Under the pieces are notes generated by a model that made no database searches, had not been told where the DNA came from, and saw only the letters and a list, made by a program, of their open reading frames with translations. Position numbers and translations under genes: made by a program. Shown one piece after another: positions 35,301-48,200 of a DNA stretch of 64,000 nt; positions within the stretch are counted from its first letter, which is position 1, and every line of letters begins with the position of its first letter. The DNA is from Triatoma infestans (Eukaryota > Arthropoda > Insecta > Hemiptera > Reduviidae), in the NCBI GenBank assembly GCA_011037195.1, contig JAAEAF010002795.1:1-64000 (forward strand), written 5' to 3'.

Positions 35301-38300
35301 TTCTCAAGTTCTCAAGTTAGATGACTGATGATTGAGGTAGACACTAAGTATGATGCATATTTGTCAAATGGAACTTGAGAATAGCATTACAGTAATAACT
35401 TCTATTTTTTACAATCATAAGTGATAACCAATGCTAAATGAATCGTAAAGATATGTGTAACAAGTAGTCAATGTGAACAGAAAAACATATTTTTCAGACA
35501 AGAAACCAATCACTATGCAACATTTAATAATAATAAAAAGGGGCACGATTAGCTAATGATAGCGCACTGGATTCGTAACACGGAGTCCCAGATCAAGAAT
35601 AGCAGTGCTGCTCTCATATTTTCTCTCCCTAGGAGCCTCTATAGCTACTGTCCGATGATAGGCAAAGTTGTGTATAAAGAGAGAACATTGCCTGGAGCCG
35701 GCCCTGTACTGAGAAAGCTCTGGCCGCCAATAACTTCAGAGTTCAAGTGCTTTTATTAATAAAGTAAAAATAGTAATGTTTATAGATCTGATCATTTGAG
35801 ATCCCCTAAATAAAAAAAATTAAGTTACCTGAAACCGGAATCTCTTACTATTTTTGAACTTTTACTAAGAGTTTGACCTTTGCAGAAAATATGTTACATT
35901 ACGACTTTTGAAGCATATACAGGATATTTGGAAGACCACGAGGTCTATCAATGTTTACCAATGGTCAGAGCAAATATGTATGTCTAGTGTTCCCAAGCAG
36001 TCCCAAAATCCACCTGAGAGTCGCCCATTTAACAGATCGCTCAGTTTCGCTCTTGCTAGGATCTCGCATTGACTGAGGCCATGGAGCAGTGACTTCTTCC
36101 TCATTCAGACAAAAACTGCAATGACCAATATCAGCCAACTCAATGGGCTTATATGCTTCCTGAGTATGAGTGCCATTCAGCCCTGGTTGGGCAGGCTGCC
36201 GTAAGCTTTTGCGACTTAATGCCTCTTCGCCTGCCTTTGGCCAGATATATTTCTCTTCAGGCCTCTGATTTGACATGAACCCAGAACTAAAAATTGCTTC
36301 TGTCACTGCCATGGAAAACGCCTGGATCCATACTATAAATGAACCACCTAGGCTAATTTTGCTGACTTTCTAATTGGTCATGTACGCTGCAGCCCCGACA
36401 CCAGCTTAGAATTGCAGCCTGAATATGAAAATGTAACGTTCCTTCATTTTAGTATCTTCTAATACAGTATTATAGCACAACCTCCGCTTGGAAGTGTGAA
36501 CAAATTAAAGTTAGGCTTTTGGGTATAAACTCCATTTGTGACTCTGATAAGACTATCATAGTCATCATAGTCATCGATATAGCAGAATGATTCGACAGGT
36601 CTAGGTGGAAATCTCGATTCATTCTGATCTATCTATCTTAAAAGTTGGAAATTATTCCCGACCTTATGAATCGAAACCATAAGATTTAGGGAACTAGATG
36701 AGGCATGCCCTGGATGAAATTCAATTCCAGGTCATCAAACATCATTTAATAAGCAGACGAATGCCGCCTAACAAACGGCACTTAAATCTGTTTCAAGAAC
36801 TTAGGCAAGCTCCATGGCATCACTGATATGTGTAGCCGGTGGCACCAAGTAAGACATCTAAAACTGAGAGCAAAAACGGCAATGAGAAAATTAGGCCTCA
36901 AGCTGTTAAATTGACATTCCAATTGTCCGTGTATCTAGTACGCTGAGATAAAAATGAACACATTATAACTCAGTGAATGTTTTATAATTAAATTAAAGAA
37001 AATTAAAAGAATTTAGGTCCATATCATATCACTTAATTGAATTAACTCCTGATTTCCAGAGGAACTTAGGAAATTACAGGGTCCTTGTTTTTCTTTTACA
37101 AAAATTAACATTCACAACAGTAAATTACCTTACAACAGGGAGTAACAATTTCTGTCACTTCTTGTTATATGCTTCATTTTTAACTGGAAATCATTGGAAT
37201 AATCGCCATTATCATGGTTATACAGCCAATGCCAAGAGGCATTTTTGCAATTACGATAATTTGATTGAAATAATCAGTAGATTAATTACCTGTTCTCTTA
37301 AGCGGGCCAATCGAGCATTTTCTTCTCTTTGTCTTCTTTCTTCAGCTTCTTGTGCTTTTTGCATATTAATCAATTTTCTTTTCTTCACTTGTTCTTCTTT
37401 TTGTTTTTCAATATCTGCTCTCAAAATCTTTTCCCTTTCTTCTTTTTCCTTTTCCAACTTTGCTAAATTCTCTAATTTTTCTTTTTCAACTGCTTCTCTT
37501 GTTGCAAATACTTTTTGAATTTTATATTCCCTTGTCCTTACCAAAAAAAAAAAAAAAAATGTATTAAAGAATTCTCAGTAATAACTAAATTATTGTATTT
37601 AGAATAAGTAATTTTGGGTTATGCTAAAAATTACCTTTTTAATTCTTCAGTTCTAGCTTTAATTAATTCTTCCTTTTTTTTAGATGCTTCTTCTTCTTTC
37701 TGCTTCATTTTTTTAATTTCAACTTCCCGTCTTTTTGCTGGAATTTTGTTAGCAGCCTTTAACGGCACCAATTTTACAGCCTGGAATGCAATTGTTTCAA
37801 GAAGGATTTTGAAATATAAAATAATATTGTTTTATTAATAATAAGAACATTAAAATATTAGATAAGAAAAACTTTTAGAAATATGATAAGCAATTTCTTT
37901 CAATAATATAAAAATGATTTCTTAAGAATAGAATATTTGTAAACACCGCAATCTCAATCAATTAATGACCACTGGCTATTTCGCATTTTCTTGCCACATT
38001 GCATTTACTCGATTTTTCCTATTATTATATACAGCAAATGCTAAATTTTTGTCTGACAATATTTGTTCACAACCATGCCAAAATCTTCTTTTTTCGTTTA
38101 AAAATAAGAACTCCTTATATATATTGTTCAATTTCCTTCCCATTTTTACACGAATGAAGCGAAAAACTTTTTTCTCAACTCAAATGTTTTTTTGACAGTT
38201 GGGTTTATAAAGACTTTTTATGACTTCAAAAAACTTAACCGGTAGAAGATATAAAAAATAAATATCTAGCTAAATAGAAATTTATGACTAATATGAAACG

Positions 38301-41300
38301 GGTTCTAGGTATATATATACAAATATATATATATTTCCTTTAATGTTATAAAAGAACGAGTTGCGATCTTGTCAAGTTCTTGAAATTGAGAATTCATCAG
38401 AAATAGTAGTTCCGTGGTTCTGACGTGGAAACACGAATACGAAAAAAATTTGAAATGAACATGCAGCCGACTTTCTTAAATTCATTTCTCAAAATTCTAA
38501 TTATAAATTTCTTCAAACTGGTATTTTTTTTTTATTAAATAGTTATTCTGAAACTTTGGCTCCTCTGGAACCATTAATTATATTGAAATAATTGTTGACA
38601 AGCAGGCAGATTTCACAAGCTCATCACAATCCTCCGAAATAAATTTTCCCAGAAAAAATTTGTATACAAAAGTGAAATAGGGGGAAATGAGAAAAGGGAA
38701 TTTAGTGAGTGAGTGAGTGAGAGAGAGAGAAAGAAAGAGTGAGAATGTGTATTTATACAAAAGAAAAAGAGAGAGATTATCTTTAAAACATTTTTATCGC
38801 ATTAAACGGAAACTGATAAAAATTGCGAAAACGAAAAAAAATCTGGATATGAGATTGACAGAAACCTCAGTAATGGAATCCTTTTAGTTTGACTTCTTGG
38901 ATTTTTCATTTCTGAGTATTGCTAATGGCGTGCACAGGTGAAAATTAAATATTCAGGAGTACTGTCCCCAGCAAAATGTACTATCACATGGAGGTCCAAG
39001 GTTCGAGTCCAGCCCTTAGATTCTCTCTTCCGAGGAGCCTCTCAGTTCACTCCAGTGATGGGCAGTGTTGTTTGTAACGAGAGAACACAGCCCGGAGACG
39101 GTAGTGCTTGGAGAAGGCTCCGGGCAGAGTTGGGCAAATCGTGATCTGACCAACGACTAATGATTATGACTAGCCCGCGAGGGGGATAGTCACTTGGGGA
39201 TAGCGGCCCACGGGCTACCACAGGTCAGTACTCCTTGCCCTTCGTCAGAACAGTACACAAAGCACTTAAACTACACAGACTCAACCCTTTAAAAACAAGG
39301 ACAAACACAATACACAAACTAGGACTCCGTCCCTAGTTAATAGGCTTAAGCCAAGGGAGAAGAAAGGGATTAGCTCAGTGGCAGCGCGCTGGACTAGAAA
39401 CGCGGAGGTCCTGGATTCGAATCCAGCATGCTGGCCTTAGATTTTCTCTTCCTAGGAATCTCTACAATTCACTGTCCGGTGATGGGCAGTGTTGTCTTAG
39501 CTCTGAGAAGGCTCTGGGGGAGGGGCACAATAGATCTGTCAGGTCGCAGTGCAATAATCCCCTAAAACAATCTACAATGAGTATAACCAAATTAATCACA
39601 ATGTGATTGATGACTAGTGACTTAAGATTAGTCTTGTCACAGAATGCCCACAACTAGAGATTAATTCAGTTTAGTCTCTAGATGATTGATGATTAAAATA
39701 GATTAATCACAAATCATGAGTGATAGATTTAATAGTTAGCCGGATGGTGTAGTCATCAGTCATTAATCATTAGCTTTATTCATACATTGTAAAAATGAGT
39801 TTTTTTTTTTTTATGGCATAGGTTTTACCATATAGCCCGCGATGTGCCAACCAAATTAACTCTTTAGAAGTAATCTATCACTTTATTTTTATTCTAACTA
39901 TATTCTCTTCATCGATTGGCTTAATTGAAGGAGAAAGTCCAAAGACATTTTAAAATTATCCTTTTTGAACAAATCTGTAGCCTCATTCTGAATATTTCAA
40001 CCACTTTATGGCCAAATTTATCTCCTTTTAAACCTATTTATTGCTTCTTATTATTTCATTTTGCCTTTATTGAATCACAAGTAAGTCCAGCTAATTCTCT
40101 TTTGAACAGGTTTATTGACTTTTATTGCATTACATTGAACATTCAGTAACAACTTTTATTTTTTTTTTAATTTAAAGGCGCATCAACATATACGTCATTG
40201 GCGCCCGGAGCCATATGAATCCATATTTTTACTTGCATTTCAATGTTTGAACTAATCTAAACTTGGTTCTGTACATTTTGAACCAATTTATTACCTTGTT
40301 TTGAACATTTTGAATCACAATTAAGTCCAATAAAGCCAAGGGATGGGAATAGCTAAGTGGTTAGCGTACTGGACTCACACCGGAGGCCCCATTCAGAATC
40401 AATTTATTAGAATTAATATATTGTGAACATTTCAATCGCCATTAAGTTTTATTAAATAAAAGTTGGAGCATAATATCAAGATTAAGAAAAGAAATGACAA
40501 TAACCACTTCAGAGAGGAAAAACTGGGTATGATAGTTCAAACTGTGCAAAATGATGTAGTAATAAGCAACAAATTAGCCCATAAGGATTATGGACATAAT
40601 TGTGGTTAACAATGTTCAAAAATATGTGATAAATTGATTCAGAATAAAATCAATTAGACGTAAAATGGTTAGAAATGTTCAAAATGAGGTTACAGATTAT
40701 TTTAAAAAAAAGGAATAAATTTAATAAACGGTGGTACAAAATAATCTGAATAAAAAAAGGTCAATAAATCGGATGAAAGAGGATTATAATAGGTTTAATT
40801 TGATTAAAAGGTGGTTCGAAATGTTCAAGATTAGGAAAAAATCTCAATAAATCAATTCAAAGAGGTCTAATTGATGTAGTTGGGTCCGCAGAGCTGGAAC
40901 CATCAGAGATATTTTCCGTCAGAGATGTGCTTCGCCCATCATACGATGTTTTGTCAAAGCAACATAGTTTTGCACAGAACTTGCACACCTCGCGATTGAC
41001 GAAAGTTATCAAAAACATAAGGAGCAATACAGTTACATGAACGACTGACTAAAGCTTGTCAGAAGGCAAAAATCAGAATTATTGAGGGGAAAGCACGCAG
41101 CGGCTCCATCCTGTTTAGTTCTGACATTCGCTACTAGGTGCGCTAAAAAAACTAGCTTCCCAATTTTTTCTCCCAATGCCGGATCAACTCATAAGCCGTT
41201 CATAATAATCGATAATAACCGATAACCCATCAATGGTTCCGACACAAAGTTTTCGGTAAACATCAGTCAACCAGAAGAGCCATTTTTCGCGACTTTCTCC

Positions 41301-44300
41301 AAATGGCTCCAACAATTTTCTTTAAATGAGGTATATTAACCACATATACGGCCTACCACTTGTATTTGAAATAGTTTTCTGGGAAAATTTTGGAAAAAAC
41401 TGACTTCAAAGGGATGGGTAGAAATTGTGAGTTCAGTCCCTTAAAACTGAGATAGGGTTTCAAACAATGTTTGTTTCAAATTTGCTCTTATTAAGAGCAA
41501 GTGAACACTTACTAAATGTAAATTACTAAATGTTCCAGTCCGAAAAAATTTCGAGTTTGAAGGACATTTGTCCATTTCTGTCTTTTGAGTGAATCACACC
41601 AGATTTCTTTTTCTGTGAAGGCACTTGATGAAATTTTATACGCCAAAAATGCACTAAATTTTCACTAAAATGGAAACTAACTATAACGAGAGGAAATAAC
41701 TGTTACTAAGCAATACTTACACTACTAGGGAACTGCTTTCCACGAATAGGTGTGTACATTCTGTTTCTGTTTGACAAAGGTCTACCCTTTAGTGCTTTGC
41801 TTTCAGAAGACACAAATCCTCTGGTAACGTTATGGGTTATGGGAGAGGCGTTCTATAGTAATCAAATGAAATATTTTAATTGTATATTATGACTAAACAT
41901 GTATTGTATGAAGTAAATTTGCTGACAGTCTAACCTTTTTTTTGCCAGCTATATTCACAGCACTAAGCTCAGGAAATCGAAAATAAAATAATTCTAACAT
42001 GACATTTAGAATATTAATCTTGAAAAATATCTAATTTATCGACTATTTTTAATTTATGTCTGTCTTTAGAACAAAGAGTCAAGTTTAAAGTATTTAAAAC
42101 AAAATCGAAAAATTAAATAAAATTAATAAATCGATCTTAAACCACAGAAAAGTATATTTTATACAAAAAAATAAATTCATCTCACACCCAATACAAAAAT
42201 AATAATAGAAAAAAAAAATAGACAATAACATCAGTACAGAGATAAAAAAGTCTCAGATCACCGAATCGTTTTTTCCACACTTTCAGTAATTTGGAGATTA
42301 AAAAATGAATTAATGAATAAATATTATTTTAACCGTGCAAAATTACCGTCTTTTACATCCTTACTCTAGCCCCCAACCTTCCCCTATAAGGGCCCTATCT
42401 TGGAGATAAGTGAACACATTTTTAGTACTTATGGAGAACGTTTTTGTTTTAAGGTTCACATTCACATGACCTCTTTTATATCAATTAAGGTTAATATACA
42501 TCAAGTATTTTCGCGGAATCGCACCATCATGTTAATACCACTAAATGCTCGGTTCAGTGGAGATTAAATATATGTGATAATGAGAGGAAATTCTCAGTCT
42601 GAAGTGTAGAATGAAGCACAAGCAAATTATCTGTGCAGCTATAGAAAACTTTGTTTCATGTCAAAAGATGATTTATAACGTTACCCTAAATTAATAATGA
42701 AACCATAGCATCTAGCAAAGCTTCCAAGTCCCAACATCCCAATGAGCAAATGATCATTAAAAAAATTGCAACCACTTATCACCTTCTGGAATTTTTTTTT
42801 AACTAGAGTTGTTGACTCCTTAACTTCCTCTTTTCAATTAAAACATTAGACATTAATAAAAAAAAATTTAAGTTTGAAAAAAGGGGCAAATCACATTTCA
42901 ACTTTGTGATATGTGTTCTCAATTTTTCTTTTAAGAATATGGCATGAGAATACGCTACTCCAAGAGTCTTGAATATGTTACAGGATAAAGACATTAATAA
43001 TGTTGAAGCATCGTTCAATTTAACTATATCTTTGATGAAGACAGACTTTGCATTTCATGGACGATAGGCTATGCATCCAAAATTGCTTAGACTATCCAAG
43101 CCCGCTAGGTTAGACCAAACTAGAGACTAAGCAATTCTCTGGAGATAATGAGTGAAAGTTCATCGCAAGTTCAAGAAAATATATTTTTCAGTACCGAGTA
43201 AATTTTCTTTTTGTGCTACAACCAGAAAGCCCCTAAGTACCAGAAATCTTGCTCATCATTCAGATTTCAATGAACATATTATTACAAATAATAATAATAA
43301 TAATCTGTTTCCATAACCGAAATGCAACAGTCTTTTTATAATACCAAATGAATTTAAACAATTCTGTAATTTAAGAATTAAAAAAAAAAAAAAGCTCCAT
43401 CATCCACATATGAGTACGTATGAATAGTAAACTATTCGGCTCTCCCTGATATCGAGAATCAAGTGTAGCCGACTAACGGAAAAATCTGCCCATGTCCCTG
43501 GCTTCATCAAAATTTCTAGCTTAATATTAAATCCTTAGAAAGAAAAACCTCAATAAAAATCCACAATGTGGCAAAATCCGAAACATACCAGAAATTTAAA
43601 TTAAAAATCAAATTTCTTTTGTAAATTTACTATTAATGTGTTTGCTTTTCGGTATATTCTCCCTCATACAAATCTTTGTACAATATAAGGTCAAAAAATG
43701 ATTCGAATATCAACAAACCTACTTCTCAAACCTATTAATTATTATTTTAAGTCAAAAAATAAAAATAAAACATTCATTGGGTTATCTACATTTAAAGCAA
43801 TTCAAAAAGCATTAATATAAATTTCTTATCAAGTAGTTTAAATCAACATGATATTCACTACACTAATCATAAAATAATACAATATTACTTACCTCTTTAG
43901 AGTCTTCATTACGTAGAATTATTTTTCTATATTTCACTGTGCGTCCATTCTTAGAAAGAGTTGCCTGAAATATTTATACATATTATATGAACCACTTTAC
44001 TGCAAAAAAAAACTCTCTTTTATAATACCGACTATTCATTCTTTATTTCAATTTTTATTAATAACACACACTAAAAAACACTTCTTACTATAACTGAAAA
44101 TATTGCACTCTGAGGAGATCCGTTGTGAATCTTAATAAGTTTCAACAACAGTAACTGAATACTGTGTCATCCGTTGTGAAAATATGTTCTCTGAGGAGCT
44201 CTATACAAACTTAATTAGCACACTTTAAACTCTCTTGTATAATTTAAGTATATGAAGAAAATTAAAAGAAATAAGTTAGATATCAAAAATTCCAGTAGAC

Positions 44301-45211
44301 CTTGGTTTACTTGCCAAAGAGGTTCATAAACCATAAAAAAATTGCAAAAAATCATTCTTCAATATTTATATCTTGAAGCAAAGAAATATTACAAAAATTT
44401 TATATTTAATTATAGGAAAGCATATCTTGATGATCTGAAGTCTAAAGTGACATATGTTAGAAACCCTTCTGAATTTTGGTTAGCGCTTAAACGTTATCAA
44501 AAAAGAAATATCGTCAAATGTCTAATTTCATTAGAGTACACATCTAAACTTTTATTATAATGTTTTTCCCCTCGAAGACTGTATTGTTTATAAGTGCTTT
44601 GGGTGCTTTATCAGATACAGGAATTACAAACGAGGAACTAAGAACCAGAGGGGTTTAGGTTTTCCTCTAAAGTGCAATTTTAGTTTATTACACAATTTTA
44701 CAGTATAAAATAATACTAATTAGAATTAAAAAGTTATTAAAAACCCTATGAGGTGGTTTACGGAGGATTGGTATTAATTGTACAAACGGGGCCCCGGTTA
44801 AAGGGAAGGGCCTCCTTGCAGTGGCTCTCCTCGTTCCCTGGATCTTATTCCTCTGGATTATTTTTTGTGGGGATATTTCAAGGGACATGTTTACAGTACT
44901 TTGACACCTATCACTATGGGTGGAATTTTAATAATGTATTGGACATTCTCTTGTATTTTTCAAGAAAATCCACATATTCTCTCCGTCAGGGAACAGAGCT
45001 TTGAGAATTTCTAAAATTACAATAGATTGTCCAATTCATTATCATTGATTGCAATCCTACTTGAGTTTGCAACCATATCGTCCTCATGTGGTACCATGGC
45101 TTTCGTTCGGCGTTCAAATTTCGTGGCGCTGATTGACTAACAATGAACTATTGAACAGGTGGATTTTCGAACTGAGCTGAGGAGAATCACTTATTCCAGT
45201 CATCATCAGGT

Positions 45212-45261
<50 letters not shown>

Positions 45262-48200
45262 CCTATTAATGGTATTAATTTTTTTTTATTGACTATATAA
45301 TTCTACCATCTAAACCAAATTGGGTTTGGTGTAGGTTAATTGGTGACATGCTTATTGGGCCCTCAACTACTATAACAACCTTATTGGTAACCGGTATTTG
45401 GATTTCCTTCACAATGTATTACCCGAACCATTGGGATATTCCTTTTTTAAGTTGGCAACGAATGTGCTTCCAAGTCGACGGTTGTCCCACCCATAACAAC
45501 CTCGATAGAATATTCTCTATCGCTGGATCGGTTATCGTTCACCTTTGGAGGGGCCTCCTCGCTCCCCGGATCTTACCCCTTTGGATTATTTTTTGTAGGG
45601 TCATTTAACGTCTCTTTAGACGTGTTTACAATATCTTGACACCGATCGCTAGTCAAGAAGAACTGCGAGGCTTGTCGATCTGTGAGAAGGAAATCAGTTT
45701 CTCGTGTATATATGAATGAGATGGAAATTTGGAACAGTTGTTGTAGACAGAATTCAAGAATAAAAAATAAAAATATAATAAACATAATCAAGGATGAGAT
45801 TTCTGTTTTTTTATAGAAGTTTTTTTTTTAAGTTGTTCTCGTAAAGTACTTTTTTTTATGTTATTAATTTAAGAAGATTTTAATGTTTTTAATGTTGAAG
45901 TTTTACAAATTTTTTAACTTCGCCATAACTGGTCCCAAGCCCAGTCGAGAAAGGAGGAGGGAAAAAGAATTCAGCTCAAAAAATATGGCGACAGAAAAGG
46001 TGCTCTGCTCCTTTGCAGAAAGATGAAACAATCAATCTGCAAGATACTGTGAGACCCTAAATAAACTTCGCAAGCCATACAATGAGTTCCTGCGAAGGAA
46101 GTCTGTCTCCTTTCGATTAGACTCGGGGAATTAGATTGACAAAAATCAATCAACCGGAAGTACTCTCTGATTTTTTTTCAACTTTTTGCGATTTTGCGAT
46201 CAAAAGTGGAAACAACGATATTCTTTAAACTCTGGTTACTATTTGTACATTCATAGTATAACACTTACATTTTAAACTTTTTTTTGGAAATGCAGGTGTG
46301 GTCTCAGATGTTATTTTGAAATCAGCTTCGCTGTTCTGAATATAATACAACTTTGAAAACTTTTTAAAAAAATACCAAATTTGAAAAAATCGGTTAATCT
46401 AAAGTGCGACTTTACAGAAAGGTTTTTAGTTTTTCGCAATTTCTTACAAAATGGCTTTCAAAATTCCTTAAACTTGGTAAACTTACCATACATACATAAA
46501 CCTACTATTTTTATGTGAAACATAATTCTAGAAAAATTGATTTTATGGGTTTCTGTGTAAGCTGGTACATTACTGTTTATAAAGTCACATCATTATAATG
46601 AACGTTTTCACAACGTTGTGCAAATTAAGCGAATAACCTTTAGGAACAACTTCTCACTGACTTATTAAAAACATTTGCCAATCAGAATTTGTATGTAAGA
46701 GAAAGCTGTGTGAATGTTCCACATCATTTTATATATATTGTAAATTTAAATATCATTAAATCATCTTAATTGTAATTTAAATACATTTTTAACGCAAATT
46801 AAAATACTTACACATTTTGCTCCTTCATTCTCCCACATTTGCGCCATTTCTTTCACTCTCGAACGTAAAGGAATACTAGGTTCGGATAGAGGACACGGTT
46901 TGGCTTTCCTAAAATATAATTAATTAAAATTATATCCATTACTTTTATACATGTTCTAATATTTTTATTTCGAACAAATTAAAATAAGTATTTAATTAAA
47001 ATTTTAATGTTTTCTTACTTGATAATTTCTCTTGGTTTTATTTCCTTCTCTACATTTTTATTTGCTTCAGCATCAGGACTTTCAGAAGAAAATGAGTCCC
47101 TGTTTTCTTTCTCATTTCTTTTTATTAGTTTTTCTACCCAAAGTTCACTCGAAGTTTTAGAAATTAATTTTCTATGAGTTTTCGCAATTTCATTTTCAAG
47201 GTTTTCAGTCTTGCTTACACAATTAAGTATATCCTCTGCAGGGGCTGGAATATGGTTTTTATCTTCTGAAATGCAGATAGTTTTTTCGTTTGAAAGAGAC
47301 TTATCATTTACCTGTATTAAATCTTTAGGATCTGCAATGTTATGCTTGATTTTCGTTGATTGGGCATTTCTGAGTTCAACTTCATCAAGCTGATCCATAC
47401 CTTTACAAGCACTTTCTTTATTTACATTATTACTCTGCCGTCTGGATTTATGTTTAACGTCTTCTTCTAAATTAATTCGTTCTAATATAACAACCGCATT
47501 CATTTTCAACTTATTAATTTCTTCAGGACAATCTGACTTTGAATTGATGATTATGGTGTCACTATCAAGGATATTCATTTTTAACTTATTAGTTTCTTCC
47601 GGACAATTTGACTTTGAACTGATTACTATGGTTTCACTACCAGCAGTATTCACTTTTAGGTTACTAATTTCTTCAGGACAATGTGATTTTGGATTGATAA
47701 CTATAGTTTCACTACCAACCGTATTCACTTTTAGCTTACTAATTTCTTCAGGACAATTATCACTGACTATGGTCTCATTACCACTCGCATCAAACATATC
47801 AAGAGCACTTGATGTTATGGGTTTATCTCTGTCATTATTACCATTAATGCCGGATTTATTAGTTACAACTGGTTTTGCTAATGACGTTTCTCTATGTTTC
47901 GATGTCATCAGTTCCTCGTTATTTTCAGATTCAATAGATATTTTCTTCTTCCCTATAGTAGATGTTTGCTGGTTTTGTGCCAGTATTTGTTCCTCGTTAT
48001 TTTCAGATTCAATAGATATTTTCTTCTTCCCTACTTTAGATATTTGCTGTTTTTGTGTCATTTGAACCTCGTTACTTTCACATTTATCCTCAGAGACTTT
48101 ATTTACTGAAACTGGAAATTGTTAAATATTCAAAATAAACTCTAAGACATTCTAAATTACAAATTAGTGACATATTCCTCAATGATTATTTCTACAAATT

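Noticed and set aside
39365..39430. tRNA gene candidate with good A and B boxes and a perfect T-arm
   Set aside because: The anticodon and acceptor stems do not pair, and the same segment recurs inside longer repeats at 53.9 and 53.2 kb, so it is a SINE-type head, not a tRNA gene.
47544..48065. 173-codon open frame on the plus strand
   Set aside because: It is the antisense shadow of INCENP exon 5; its repeats mirror the coding repeats of the other strand.
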